A DNA stretch of 63,328 nt from Chryseobacterium limigenitum (GCF_900114875.1 NZ_FPKW01000021.1:1-63328), one strand, 5' to 3'. Positions 16,281 through 24,997 are shown, counted from the stretch's first letter. Notes: generated by a model from the sequence alone, not told the origin. Program-made: numbers and translations.

Positions 16281-17882
16281 ATGCCAACTTTAACTCAAGA
16301 AGCTAGATCAAACTCATTAATGAGCATGCTTTTAAAACAAGTTTACGATTCTGTAACCAACGGTGGAGATCCGGATTCAATTGGTCCAAATGATTTTATC
16401 GCATTCGACCCAATCGGACTTACGTTAACAGAAGACACTTTTGATTATGCATTAAACGGATTATTCGGAAACGCTCCGGCTCCAAAACCATTATTGGACG
16501 GAACAGGGAAACCAATCTTAGATGCTAACGGAAATCCTAAAACCAATTTGGAGGAATTCCAAAATGCAATGAAAGACAGCAAGTTCCGTAAATACCTTCA
16601 AATGGAACAGTTTTCTGCAATGGTAGATGCAATTCCTTCTCAATTGCCACCACTTACATCAAGCGGAAACGGAAGAGAGATTACTATTTTCAATGATTCT
16701 TCAAAAAGAGTTTCCAAAGTGTACGAAGATTTGATGCAATGGTCTGTAGTTGTAGACACTCCAATGGATCCTAAGGTTGAAAAAAATCTTGAAAAACTAA
16801 GAGACAAACTTTTCAAAATCAAAGTAGTAAAAAATCCTGATTTTGATGAAAATGCACCTGTAGATGACCTGAACAAGCCGGAATTACACCAAACTTTCGT
16901 TGCTCCGATGTATTCTAAATATATAGAGTATCAAATGAAATATTATGATGTTGTAGAAACCAACAATACCATAAGAACAGATGCCGACAATGGCGACCCT
17001 GATGCAATGGCAAGACTGTCCATCGACGGTAAAAACATGAAAAAACGTGAAGATGCAGCATTGAAAGCATGGCAATCTTTAGGTTACAAAGAAGCTGTTG
17101 AAAGAATTCAGAATTATCTGAGCGAAATTGAAGAAAAGCACATGTTGGTCATCAAAAAACGTCTTCAGTCAGAATTCAGAAACAGCCAGAGAACAAGAGT
17201 GATCGATTATATTAATTACTCTCCATCTATTCCGATTTCTGCAAATGCTTTGAAAGAATCTAAAAACTGGCCGACAATTTCAATGTATGAAGGAAGTGCG
17301 CACAGCGATTATTCCAAAACAATTCACAATTGGAGCGCGGGCGCAGGATTCAGTATGGGATTATTCAGTATCGGAGCAAGAAACAGCGGAAATACTACCA
17401 GAACATCGATGAATACTGATTTCAGTAACCTTAGAATCTCATTTAAACTTGGAAAAGTAAGAGTAGAAAGAGGCTGGTTCAGCGAAGAATTTGTAGAATC
17501 AAAATACTGGAAACTTCACGAAACTTCTCCACAATCATTAAACGGAGACATCATCAGCGATGGTAAAGGAAAAGGATTAATGCCGATGATCGTTACAGAA
17601 TTGATCATCGCAAGAGATGTAATGCTGGATTTCAGTGAAAACAGCACAGCGTACAAAGCAGCAAGCACAAAAATCAGCAGCGGAGCGGCAGTGGGAATAG
17701 GGCCATTCGTATTTGGCGGAACTCACGATTACGAAAACCAAAACTCCCAAACTGATGCAAAATGGAGCGGCAAAAAACTACAGTCAAACGGCATCTATAT
17801 TATTGGATATAAGTGTCATGTAGTTCCAAAATCTCCAAATCCAAACCCGGATATCAAAGTTTGGACAGACGGTAAATCATAA
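16281..17882 (+). CDS. uncharacterised protein, related to its downstream neighbour
   Basis: I do not recognise this 533-residue protein. It has no signal peptide or membrane helix. Visible parts: an N-terminal helix (MPTLTQEARSNSLMSMLLKQV), a Gly/Pro/Asn-rich loop (63-90), a long predicted helical part (about 205-310) with KAWQSLGYKEAVERIQNYLSEIEE, and a beta-rich C-terminal core. The core begins SFKLGKVRVERGWFSEEF (387-404), then SKYWKL, ISDGKGKGLMPMIVTELIIARDVMLDFS and GIGPFVFGG (473-480). The downstream 616-residue protein repeats the same succession at lower identity, including the VxxxRxWFxxxF signature, so the two are paralogues. A muramidase gene follows. Codon use looks like the neighbouring genes. 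Phage-like, toxin-like or structural roles are all possible. Confidence 0.85.
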   Translation: MPTLTQEARSNSLMSMLLKQVYDSVTNGGDPDSIGPNDFIAFDPIGLTLTEDTFDYALNGLFGNAPAPKPLLDGTGKPILDANGNPKTNLEEFQNAMKDSKFRKYLQMEQFSAMVDAIPSQLPPLTSSGNGREITIFNDSSKRVSKVYEDLMQWSVVVDTPMDPKVEKNLEKLRDKLFKIKVVKNPDFDENAPVDDLNKPELHQTFVAPMYSKYIEYQMKYYDVVETNNTIRTDADNGDPDAMARLSIDGKNMKKREDAALKAWQSLGYKEAVERIQNYLSEIEEKHMLVIKKRLQSEFRNSQRTRVIDYINYSPSIPISANALKESKNWPTISMYEGSAHSDYSKTIHNWSAGAGFSMGLFSIGARNSGNTTRTSMNTDFSNLRISFKLGKVRVERGWFSEEFVESKYWKLHETSPQSLNGDIISDGKGKGLMPMIVTELIIARDVMLDFSENSTAYKAASTKISSGAAVGIGPFVFGGTHDYENQNSQTDAKWSGKKLQSNGIYIIGYKCHVVPKSPNPNPDIKVWTDGKS

Positions 17883-18034
17883 TATCCTTCTCAATAGAAT
17901 AACCGGCAGGAACTTTTTTCTGTCGGTTATTTATAAAATTATTGACTAATCTTTAAGTTTTTTAAACGCAAAGAAAGCAAAGATTTTAAACTAAAAACCA
18001 ACAACCAAAAACTATTAACCAAAAATCAAATGCC
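17883..18034. other. gap with partial GCAAAG-type repeat
   Basis: The 152 bp between the two paralogous genes contain an imperfect hairpin just after the first stop (AATAACCGGCAG to CTGTCGGTTATT, about 17899-17932), a plausible weak terminator, and a partial GCAAAG-type repeat (TTTTTAAACGCAAAG, 17957-17971). Confidence 0.4.
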
Positions 18035-19885
18035 ATGAAATACTTTGTTGCCGTCTATCAAAAGCTTAGAAACATTTACACGTCTCAAAGCTCGATGGAG
18101 AATGATCTCCCGATGATCTGTCCTTCCCTGAGAGTGTATGAAAACGAAGAACTGGAATTATTAAAACCTCAAAGTTTACTGAATGATGAACAGAAAAAAG
18201 CGCTTTCTATCATTAAAAAACAAAATGTGGCTTACGAACTGAATTCCGTCCCAATTTCTTCTAATTTCTGGGATCTGAATCCGAACAATTCTTTATTTGA
18301 TATTTACAGAGATATTCTGGATAAGAGTAACCTGAAAAATATTGAGGAAAATTTAGATAAAATTCTGGAAAACAAAAGCGCTCTATTGTATGATGCTAAA
18401 AATAATGACACAAAAGAATTTAAAGCCTATAAAAAATATCTAACCAACCATGAAACTGCGGTGGATAAAATCACTGCTCATCTGGAAATATTTGACAGTT
18501 TAGACACCGATGAAGAAAAAAAGAACTGGAACGACCAATTACTCAATCTCAACAATATAAAAGAGCTTGCTTTTTCTGAATGGAAAGTAAAAGGCTTCAA
18601 AGATCTTATTGAAAAAGAACTTGAAAAGATCAATAAAACTTCCGAAGCAGATCTTTATGTGGCTATGGCTCAAAATGCAAAAAATACGTTTACTGCAGCA
18701 GAAAAAACTGATGTAATCAGCAATTCGTCCATTCATGATATTAATTTTATTCCATATGATTTTATGGAAAATGAATCGGGTTGGAACAGTATGAGAATTG
18801 AAAAATCAGAGCTTGATAATTTGCATGCCGAAGCTAAAAATGCCAATGAAAATCTTCCATCAGAAATTCTTACCATTGATTATGATGAAAGTGTGATTCT
18901 GGCCGTAGAACTTGAATATTCTTTTGTTCATTTAAAAAGAAACTGGTTCAATAAAAACTTCATGATGTCTAATCTTTTTCAATGGAATGAAGCTAAAAAA
19001 ATATCCGATGGACAGACTATTTCCAATGATTTTAAGCTTCCGGCATTTCCGAAAACAATGATGTTGATTAAAAATTTAAAAATAATTTTAGATCCATCCA
19101 TCACGAATGACACCGTAAATAATCCTAATCAACTGATTTATTTCGGTCCGTTGATCATGAAACAACAGCTTTTTGTGAATAAAAATAACAATCAGAAATT
19201 CCTGAAAGCCGTAACGAACGTTAGAACCATAAAATCCGACCAACTCAACACCTTATCAAGAAAAACTGATAACCCAGAAAACGCAAAAATATCCACCATG
19301 GAATTCGCGGCAAAACCAGTCCTTGAAACAGTGACCGAAGTTCCAAAAATGAATCCAAATACAGCAGCTAGCAATAAAATAAATATGAGTGCTTTTGGCG
19401 GCATTCGAAATTTAAGACCAATTACGCCTACACCCAACATTGCAACTCCGGTTCAGCCTGTAGCTCCCGTAAAACCCGTTACTCCAATTGTCGCAACCCC
19501 AATACGGGTTCCCGGAATTTTTGTTCCGATAAGAGTTCCAATTCAGGTTCAGCCAACTTCAGCCATGTTACAGTTCAGGGTTTTTGATAAAATAAATAAT
19601 GATCCTATTTACAAATGCGCCATTTCCATCAAAGGAACAAATAACAACAGGATCTTCGAGATAGAAACCAACGAAATCGGAATGATCAGCCAAATGATTC
19701 CGATGGGAGATTACAGCATTGAACTGAGAGTTGATGATTACGCTGTTTTACAGCAAAATTTCAGCGTCGTAAACGTCAATCCTCTGAATTTAGACTACAA
19801 ACTTCAAAGAGAGGAAGTGAAATTTAAGTCATACTTTTTAATTGGGATGATTTGTGAGAGAATGCCGAAAGTACCTGTGAATTAA
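18035..19885 (+). CDS. uncharacterised paralogue with C-terminal carboxypeptidase-regulatory-like domain
   Basis: Unrecognised protein of 616 residues, without signal peptide or membrane helices. Residues 85-275 are strongly helical, with FSEWKVKGFKDLIEKELEKI (180-199) aligning to KAWQSLGYKEAVERIQNYL of the upstream protein. The beta-rich core at 290-385 carries FVHLKRNWFNKNFMMS (297-312), KKISDG (321-326), the TMMLIKNLKIILDPS strand pair and LIYFGPLIM, parallel to the upstream core. A Pro/Val-rich linker (about 462-508) leads to a small beta-sandwich (511-590) with LQFRVFDKINNDPIYKCAISI and a GDYSIEL turn, typical of carboxypeptidase-regulatory-like surface modules. The gene ends 29 bp before a 29-bp-armed palindromic repeat. 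The shared core with its neighbour is the main lead to function. Confidence 0.85.
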   Translation: MKYFVAVYQKLRNIYTSQSSMENDLPMICPSLRVYENEELELLKPQSLLNDEQKKALSIIKKQNVAYELNSVPISSNFWDLNPNNSLFDIYRDILDKSNLKNIEENLDKILENKSALLYDAKNNDTKEFKAYKKYLTNHETAVDKITAHLEIFDSLDTDEEKKNWNDQLLNLNNIKELAFSEWKVKGFKDLIEKELEKINKTSEADLYVAMAQNAKNTFTAAEKTDVISNSSIHDINFIPYDFMENESGWNSMRIEKSELDNLHAEAKNANENLPSEILTIDYDESVILAVELEYSFVHLKRNWFNKNFMMSNLFQWNEAKKISDGQTISNDFKLPAFPKTMMLIKNLKIILDPSITNDTVNNPNQLIYFGPLIMKQQLFVNKNNNQKFLKAVTNVRTIKSDQLNTLSRKTDNPENAKISTMEFAAKPVLETVTEVPKMNPNTAASNKINMSAFGGIRNLRPITPTPNIATPVQPVAPVKPVTPIVATPIRVPGIFVPIRVPIQVQPTSAMLQFRVFDKINNDPIYKCAISIKGTNNNRIFEIETNEIGMISQMIPMGDYSIELRVDDYAVLQQNFSVVNVNPLNLDYKLQREEVKFKSYFLIGMICERMPKVPVN

Positions 19886-19913
19886 TATTTTTAATTCCAA
19901 TTGTTATTATTAA

Positions 19914-20014
19914 AAGATCCTTCGACTCCGCTCAGGATGACATCGCTAATACTAACGGTTCATAATTGACGGAATAATTTGCCAGTGTCATCCTGAGCGG
20001 AGTCGAAGGATCTT
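19914..20014. repeat. long palindromic (REPIN/MITE-like) element, copy 1
   Basis: Perfect 29-bp inverted arms (19914-19942 and 19986-20014; core CCTTCGACTCCGCTCAGGA) flank a 43-nt loop. The right half recurs, inverted, at 43976-44015 and a short relative occurs at 36395-36415. It is non-coding and separates the 616-residue protein gene from the muramidase gene. Confidence 0.85.
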
Positions 20015-20076
20015 ATTCACATAACATTAATCTTTTAGAACATTTCAAAATTCAAAACCTAAAAAAACTAACAGCC

Positions 20077-20910
20077 ATGAAACTTTTAAAATATTACACA
20101 AAATCACCGGAAGTCACTACACTTTGTGAACTTCTTTATAAACAAGGATATAACATCAAAATTTCAGATTCTTTTTCTCTGGAAGTTGATGCAGCAGTGA
20201 AGGATTTTCAACGAAAAAATTCTTTAGTCATAGACGGAATCGTAGGAATGAAAACCTGGACAGTTTTGCTTCAGAAAAATTCTGCTCCGGCTCCGACAAA
20301 TTCAGCAGATAAATTTTTGAAAGAAAGTGATTTGATTACTTTTGCCAATCAATATTCTCTGGAATTGGCTGCCGTAAAAGCTGTTAATGAAATTGAAAGC
20401 AGCGGAAAAGGATTTTTAATCAATAATAAACCTAAAATTTTGTTTGAAGGTCATATTTTCTGGAACGAATTAAAGAAAAGAGGAATTGATCCAAATACTT
20501 TTTACAATGCCAATCATAAAGATGTTCTATATCCAAAATGGACTAAAATCTACTATCAAGGCGGCGTGAAAGAGTACGACAGACTAAATGAAGCAATGAC
20601 TTTAGGAAATGATCCGAAATTTAAAGATGCAGCGTTATCTTCTGCTTCCTGGGGAAGTTTCCAAATTATGGGTTTTCATGCGAAAAATCTCGGATATGTT
20701 GATACCTCCGATTTCGTATCAAAAATGGAAATTAATGAAGGCGAACATTTGAAAGCTTTCGGGAAATTTCTTGAGAAAAACGGACTTTTAGTTCATTTAA
20801 GAAATAAAAGCTGGGCAAATTTCGCAAAAGGTTATAATGGCGGAGGTTACAAACTGAATAAATATGATGAAAAATTAGCGAAAGCTTATGCCAAATATTC
20901 TAAAAACTGA
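20077..20910 (+). CDS. peptidoglycan-binding N-acetylmuramidase (endolysin-like)
   Basis: Peptidoglycan hydrolase of 277 residues. An N-terminal PG_binding_1 domain (about 8-66: SFSLEVDAAVKDFQRKN, VIDGIVGMKTW) is joined by a short Ala/Pro linker to an N-acetylmuramidase domain (about 79-277; Pfam family PF11860 by recall). The catalytic region is AVNEIESSGKGF (100-113), where Glu105 or Glu107 would be the acid, followed by LFEGHIFWNEL and SASWGSFQIMGFH. No signal peptide or lipobox is present. Release would therefore need a holin-like or secretion route, as for phage endolysins and effectors, or it acts after lysis. It follows two paralogous unknown genes in the same direction, and no phage structural gene is visible nearby. 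Confidence 0.88.
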   Translation: MKLLKYYTKSPEVTTLCELLYKQGYNIKISDSFSLEVDAAVKDFQRKNSLVIDGIVGMKTWTVLLQKNSAPAPTNSADKFLKESDLITFANQYSLELAAVKAVNEIESSGKGFLINNKPKILFEGHIFWNELKKRGIDPNTFYNANHKDVLYPKWTKIYYQGGVKEYDRLNEAMTLGNDPKFKDAALSSASWGSFQIMGFHAKNLGYVDTSDFVSKMEINEGEHLKAFGKFLEKNGLLVHLRNKSWANFAKGYNGGGYKLNKYDEKLAKAYAKYSKN

Positions 20911-21130
20911 TTAACCAATTTATATTTTGACGCATTGATTTTTAAAGTTCCCTTTGCGTTGAATGACTTTTTCTCCCACGGATTTCACAGATTTTCACAG
21001 ATGATTGTGTTTGTTGTATTTGTGAAATTTGTGGGATTTTTTTCCTTTTTTGACCACGGATTACATGGATGATTTTATGATTTATTTACACTAGAGATTG
21101 CTTCGTCGCTTCGCTCCTCGCAATGACAAA
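20911..21130. repeat. cluster of short intergenic repeats
   Basis: Between the muramidase gene and purA lie a palindrome built on CCCACGGATTTCACA / TGTGAAATTTGTGGG (about 20976-21038), a partial second copy (CCACGGATTACATGG, 21054-21068) and GATTGCTTCGTCGCTTCGCTCC (21096-21117). I recall all three motifs as scattered intergenic repeats in Bacteroidota. No gene is visible here. Confidence 0.55.
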
Positions 21131-21166
21131 AAAAAGAGACTATCAAATAATTGACAGTCTCTTTTT
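21131..21166. terminator. bidirectional terminator between the muramidase gene and purA
   Basis: A 16-bp stem with one mismatch (21131-21146 and 21151-21166, loop ATAA) is bordered by A-tracts on the left and T-tracts on the right, so it can end both convergent genes. Confidence 0.85.
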
Positions 21167-21185
21167 ATTTATATGAAAATATTCC

Positions 21186-22472
21186 TTAGAATAATTCTTT
21201 TCTGATGATGTTTTGACTTCTTTCAGGGCCTACAGAAACCAAGTAAACGTTGATTCCTAAATACTTTTCGATGAACTCGATGTATTTCTGAGCAGTGTCA
21301 GGAAGTTCGTCGTAGCTTCTTACTTTGGTAAGATCTTCGTTCCAACCCGGTAGATCCTGGTAGATCGGCTCGTAGTTGTATAATTTTTCAGTTGAAGAAG
21401 TGAAATAATCGATGATTTTTCCGTCTTCAGTTTTATAATGAGTAACGATTTTCAGGTTTTCAATTCCTGTAAGAACGTCTAATTTAGTAATTACTAAATT
21501 ATTGATACCGTTGATCATACAAGCATGTTTTAAAGAAACAAGATCTAACCAACCTGTTCTTCTTGGTCTTCCTGTTGTAGCTCCGAATTCACCTCCGATC
21601 TGTCTGATCTTTTCTCCTAATTCATTATCCAATTCAGAAGGAAAAGGTCCGTTTCCTACTCTTGTACAATATGCTTTGGCAACACCAATTAAGTTTTTAA
21701 GTGAAGTTGGCGGAACACCAGCTCCTGTACAAACTCCTCCTGTAGATGGAGAAGATGAAGTTACGTATGGATATGTTCCGAAATCGATGTCTAACATCAA
21801 CGCCTGAGCTCCTTCGAATAAAACGTTTTTACCATCTCTGATTGCTTCGTTCAATTCAACTTCTGTATCAACAATTCTGTGTTGAAGTTGTTTTCCGATC
21901 TCTAAAAACTCGTTGTAAATTTCTTCAACGTCTAATGTCGGTTTTCCGTAATATTTTTCGAAAAGAGAGTTTTTAACTTTTAAGTTTTTCTCAATTTTGT
22001 CTCTTAAGATCTCAGGATTTAAAAGATCTACCATTCTGATACCGATTCTTGCGATCTTATCTTCATAACATGGCCCGATTCCTTTTTTAGTAGTTCCGAT
22101 CTGAGTTCCTCCGTGCTCTTCTTCACGGTAAGTATCCAAAAGGATGTGGTAGGGCATGATCACATGCGCTCTTCTGCTGATAAAAATGTGGTCTGTTCTA
22201 AGGCCTTTGCTTTCGATCTGGCCTACTTCTCTAATGAAAGATTTAGGATTTACCACTACCCCATTGGCAATGATACATTTACCTTTACACTGCAAAACTC
22301 CTGAAGGAAGAAGGTGCAAAACAAATTTCTCCTCACCCACATAAACCGTGTGACCAGCGTTGTCTCCCCCTTGGAAACGAACAACATAATCCGATTTTGC
22401 AGATAAAACATCCGTGATTTTTCCTTTACCTTCATCTCCATACTGAAGACCTACAACTACGTAAGTTGACAT
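21186..22472 (-). CDS. purA: adenylosuccinate synthetase
   Basis: Cytoplasmic GTP-dependent enzyme that joins IMP and aspartate in AMP synthesis. The N-terminal GTP-binding signature GLQYGDEGKGKITD (8-21) holds the catalytic Asp and is followed by FQGGDNAGHTVYV (34-46). GTTKKGIGPCYEDK, GRPRRTGW and the C-terminal SVGPERSQNI complete the family. Its 428 residues are the standard length. It has its own promoter (22499-22530) and shares a terminator with the convergent muramidase gene. Confidence 0.98.
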   Translation of the reverse strand: MSTYVVVGLQYGDEGKGKITDVLSAKSDYVVRFQGGDNAGHTVYVGEEKFVLHLLPSGVLQCKGKCIIANGVVVNPKSFIREVGQIESKGLRTDHIFISRRAHVIMPYHILLDTYREEEHGGTQIGTTKKGIGPCYEDKIARIGIRMVDLLNPEILRDKIEKNLKVKNSLFEKYYGKPTLDVEEIYNEFLEIGKQLQHRIVDTEVELNEAIRDGKNVLFEGAQALMLDIDFGTYPYVTSSSPSTGGVCTGAGVPPTSLKNLIGVAKAYCTRVGNGPFPSELDNELGEKIRQIGGEFGATTGRPRRTGWLDLVSLKHACMINGINNLVITKLDVLTGIENLKIVTHYKTEDGKIIDYFTSSTEKLYNYEPIYQDLPGWNEDLTKVRSYDELPDTAQKYIEFIEKYLGINVYLVSVGPERSQNIIRKELF

Positions 22473-22498
22473 ATTTTACTTTTGTTTTTAGATTCATG

Positions 22499-22530
22499 CA
22501 AAATTACTTTTAAAAAATAGGGTGACCAAA
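22499..22530 (-). promoter_or_regulatory. purA promoter
   Basis: On the minus strand TTTG (22527-22530), a 20-bp spacer and TAATTTTG (22499-22506) match the Bacteroidota primary promoter TTTG-N19/20-TAnnTTTG. The implied transcription start is about 20 nt before the purA ATG. Confidence 0.7.
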
Positions 22531-22634
22531 TTTGTGGTGGATTTTATTTTTGCGTGGAGGGAAAATGTGGGGTTGAATTATTATTTTATATATTTGAAAT
22601 ACTTACTTTCTAAATATATATAAAAACACTTTTA

Positions 22635-23309
22635 ATGAATAATATCTCTAATCAAAATATTGAAGAAAATTTAAATTCTATTGATTATAGTTTTATAAAT
22701 TTTATTCATTCTGAAACACAAAGTGTAGGAAATAACATAATTTGGACTTCTACAGTTATAATTCTTCTTTGCACCAATATAATTTCTTTATCAGAAATTG
22801 AGATTAATGGTCTCAAAATAGACATTAAAAAAGAATATATTTCCTATATCCTTTTTACTATTAATGTTTATTATTTTTTACGCTTTTATAATCTTTTAAA
22901 TTACGATAATTTAAATTTTAGAATGCCAAAAGAAATTAATTTAATTATCACAGAATCTAAAGAAAAAATAAAACATTATTCTTCTACAATTACTCAACAT
23001 ACAGATAATATTACAAGATTACATAGTGAAGCAGATACTTTAAATAATGAAGACATGGACTTAGATATAAAAGGTGTTAAATTAGAACTATTAAAAAATG
23101 AGATTTTAGACTTAAAAAATAATATGGCTGAAGATTTTAATTCTATTAAATATTTTTCAGATTTATTAGAAAAAACTGAATCTAAATTAGTAATGGGAAA
23201 TAAATACTTAAAAAATAATAATTTGATAAATAATTATTTCCCAAAATTAATTTTTACAGCATCTTTCTTTGCAATTCTTTGGAGTTTATATCAATTAATT
23301 TTCTATTGA
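22635..23309 (+). CDS. small membrane protein with coiled coil, unknown function
   Basis: No family recognised for this 224-residue protein. Two hydrophobic segments near the N-terminus (about 34-52 and 66-86), a polar helical middle rich in Lys/Glu/Asn (about 100-195, likely coiled coil) and a C-terminal membrane helix (about 204-222) suggest an inner-membrane protein with a cytoplasmic or periplasmic coiled-coil loop. The codons are strikingly A/T-rich (many Asn, Ile, Lys) compared with purA and hpt. Together with the adjacent toxin-antitoxin pair this suggests a small acquired insert. Confidence 0.7.
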   Translation: MNNISNQNIEENLNSIDYSFINFIHSETQSVGNNIIWTSTVIILLCTNIISLSEIEINGLKIDIKKEYISYILFTINVYYFLRFYNLLNYDNLNFRMPKEINLIITESKEKIKHYSSTITQHTDNITRLHSEADTLNNEDMDLDIKGVKLELLKNEILDLKNNMAEDFNSIKYFSDLLEKTESKLVMGNKYLKNNNLINNYFPKLIFTASFFAILWSLYQLIFY

Positions 23310-23368
23310 AATTTTACAAAATCAACATAAAGCCTTCTAATCATTTTAAAATTTGTTTGATAATTAAC

Positions 23369-23399
23369 TTTGAATAAATACCAAGAATTGGTATATTTG
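23369..23399 (+). promoter_or_regulatory. toxin-antitoxin promoter with embedded operator palindrome
   Basis: TTTG (23369-23372), a 19-bp spacer and TATATTTG (23392-23399) form an ideal Bacteroidota promoter 16 bp before the antitoxin ATG. A perfect palindrome TACCAA-GAA-TTGGTA (23379-23393) fills the spacer and overlaps the -7 box, the position expected for an autoregulatory ParD operator. Confidence 0.8.
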
Positions 23400-23415
23400 A
23401 TTTAAAATTAAAATA

Positions 23416-23664
23416 ATGGCAAAAAACACATCCATATTATTAGGAGATTATTTTGATAACTTTATAAGTCAACAGATTAAGTCTGGCAAATACTCTTCCG
23501 CAAGTGAAGTTATAAGAACAGCTTTAAGAATGTTCGAACATGAGGAATCTAAGAAAACAGAATTAATCAACGAACTAAAAAAAGGTGAAAAATCTGGTTT
23601 TGTTGAAAATTTTGACCGTAAAGAATTTTTGAAAAATCTTCATCAAAAACATTCTGCTGAGTAA
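23416..23664 (+). CDS. parD: ParD-family antitoxin
   Basis: Type II antitoxin of 82 residues. The N-terminal ribbon-helix-helix (NTSILLGDYFDNFISQQIKSGKYSSASEVIRTALRMFEHEE) is classic ParD/CopG-like DNA binding, with the conserved GKYSSASEVIR segment. The C-terminal half (about 50-82) is the flexible toxin-neutralising part. The stop codon TAA is immediately followed by the toxin ATG, giving coupled translation. A palindrome inside its promoter is the likely operator for autorepression. Confidence 0.93.
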   Translation: MAKNTSILLGDYFDNFISQQIKSGKYSSASEVIRTALRMFEHEESKKTELINELKKGEKSGFVENFDRKEFLKNLHQKHSAE

Positions 23665-23964
23665 ATGAAATACAAAATCAGTAAAGAAGTGTCAAATGAT
23701 TTAGAAAAAATCTGGCTTTACACTTTTGAGACTTGGTCATTAAAACAGGCAGATCATTATTTTGATTTGCTCATGAATGAAATTGAATATTTATCTGAGA
23801 ATCCAAAATCAGGAAAAGATTATAGTGAAATTAGAAAAGGCTATTTCCGTTCAAGGGTAAAATCTCATTTTATATTTTACAAAATCAATCTTAAAAATGA
23901 TGAAATTGAAATCATCAGAATTCTTCATCAGCAAATGGATATTTCATCAAGATTGGATGAATAG
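23665..23964 (+). CDS. parE: ParE/RelE-family toxin
   Basis: Toxin of the RelE/ParE superfamily, 99 residues. Typical elements are the N-terminal YKISKEVSNDLEKIWLYTFETWSLKQADHYFDLL, the central LSENPKSGKDYSEIRKGYFRSRVKSHFIFYKI and the terminal strand EIEIIRILHQQMD. ParE members poison DNA gyrase while RelE relatives cleave mRNA; the ParD partner and the RILHQQMD ending favour the ParE group. It is directly coupled to the antitoxin gene with no spacer and ends 48 bp before the next gene. Confidence 0.93.
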   Translation: MKYKISKEVSNDLEKIWLYTFETWSLKQADHYFDLLMNEIEYLSENPKSGKDYSEIRKGYFRSRVKSHFIFYKINLKNDEIEIIRILHQQMDISSRLDE

Positions 23965-24012
23965 AAAATTCATTAATTCTGTATATTTGATTACTCCCTG
24001 AAAATCCAAACC

Positions 24013-24969
24013 ATGAGCTCACCACAAAAATCAGCATACCTATCTGCAACCACAAACGATCAAACCCAACTCTTTTACACTCTATTCTATCCTGAAACAA
24101 TTCCTGTAAAAGCAACCTTACAAATCGTTCACGGGATGCAGGAACACAGTGGCAGATATTCGGAGATTGCGGAATATTTTGCCAATCTAGGATTTGCGGT
24201 ATTGACTTATGATCATTTAGGACACGGAAAATCGGTAAAAGATAAAAAAGACATTGGATTCTTTCAACTTAATCATCCTGATGAAAGATTGATTACTGAT
24301 GCAGAAAAGATGAGTAAACACTTGATGGATCAATATCCTGATGTTCCTCATTTTATTCTTGGGCACTCAATGGGGTCTTTTATTACGCGTTGCTTGCTGC
24401 AAAGAATGGGTAATCAATTTTCGGGGGCAATTATTACAGGAACTGGCGGATCTTTGACTGGGATTAATTTAGTAACATCTTATTTTTCGTTAGCCAATAC
24501 AATAGCTCCTCAGAAACGGACTTTCTTTAATAATCTTTTTACGATTGTAAATAATCAGAAATTCAAAAAAGATAAAAATTTCAGTGATACAAGCTGGCTT
24601 AGTCTGAATCCGGCTAACAGAAATGCTTTTTCTCAGGATGAACTTTGCGGAATCCCTTTCACCAACAATGCATTTTATGCGTTATTCAGTATTTATAAAA
24701 AAGCAACGGCGAGAAACTGGGCACAAACTATTCCGAAGTCCTTCCCTCTTTTATTTATTAGCGGACAGAATGATCCCATAGGCGATTTCGGAAAAGGAGT
24801 AACGCAGACTGTTGAGAATTTAAGGCTTGATGGTTTTAAAGATGTAAATGTAAAACTGCATCCTCAAATGCGCCATGAAATATTGAATGAAGAAATCAGA
24901 GAAGATGTTTTAAATGATATTTATCAATGGACTTTGGAGCATTTATTTAAAAAAGAAAAAAATAATTAA
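24013..24969 (+). CDS. alpha/beta hydrolase, monoacylglycerol-lipase-like
   Basis: Serine hydrolase of 318 residues without signal peptide. The nucleophile elbow is GHSMG (117-121, Ser119), Asp254 in SGQNDPIGD and His288 in MRHEIL complete a triad, and the segment TYDHLGHGKS (65-74) with the oxyanion region IVHGMQEHSGRY (38-49) is the lysophospholipase/monoacylglycerol lipase pattern (hydrolase_4 family). It probably cleaves lipid esters in the cytoplasm. It lies downstream of the toxin-antitoxin pair and upstream of a broken gene, with no clear partner. Confidence 0.87.
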   Translation: MSSPQKSAYLSATTNDQTQLFYTLFYPETIPVKATLQIVHGMQEHSGRYSEIAEYFANLGFAVLTYDHLGHGKSVKDKKDIGFFQLNHPDERLITDAEKMSKHLMDQYPDVPHFILGHSMGSFITRCLLQRMGNQFSGAIITGTGGSLTGINLVTSYFSLANTIAPQKRTFFNNLFTIVNNQKFKKDKNFSDTSWLSLNPANRNAFSQDELCGIPFTNNAFYALFSIYKKATARNWAQTIPKSFPLLFISGQNDPIGDFGKGVTQTVENLRLDGFKDVNVKLHPQMRHEILNEEIREDVLNDIYQWTLEHLFKKEKNN

Positions 24970-24997
24970 TATTGTAAAAATTAAAAAAACACAACTT

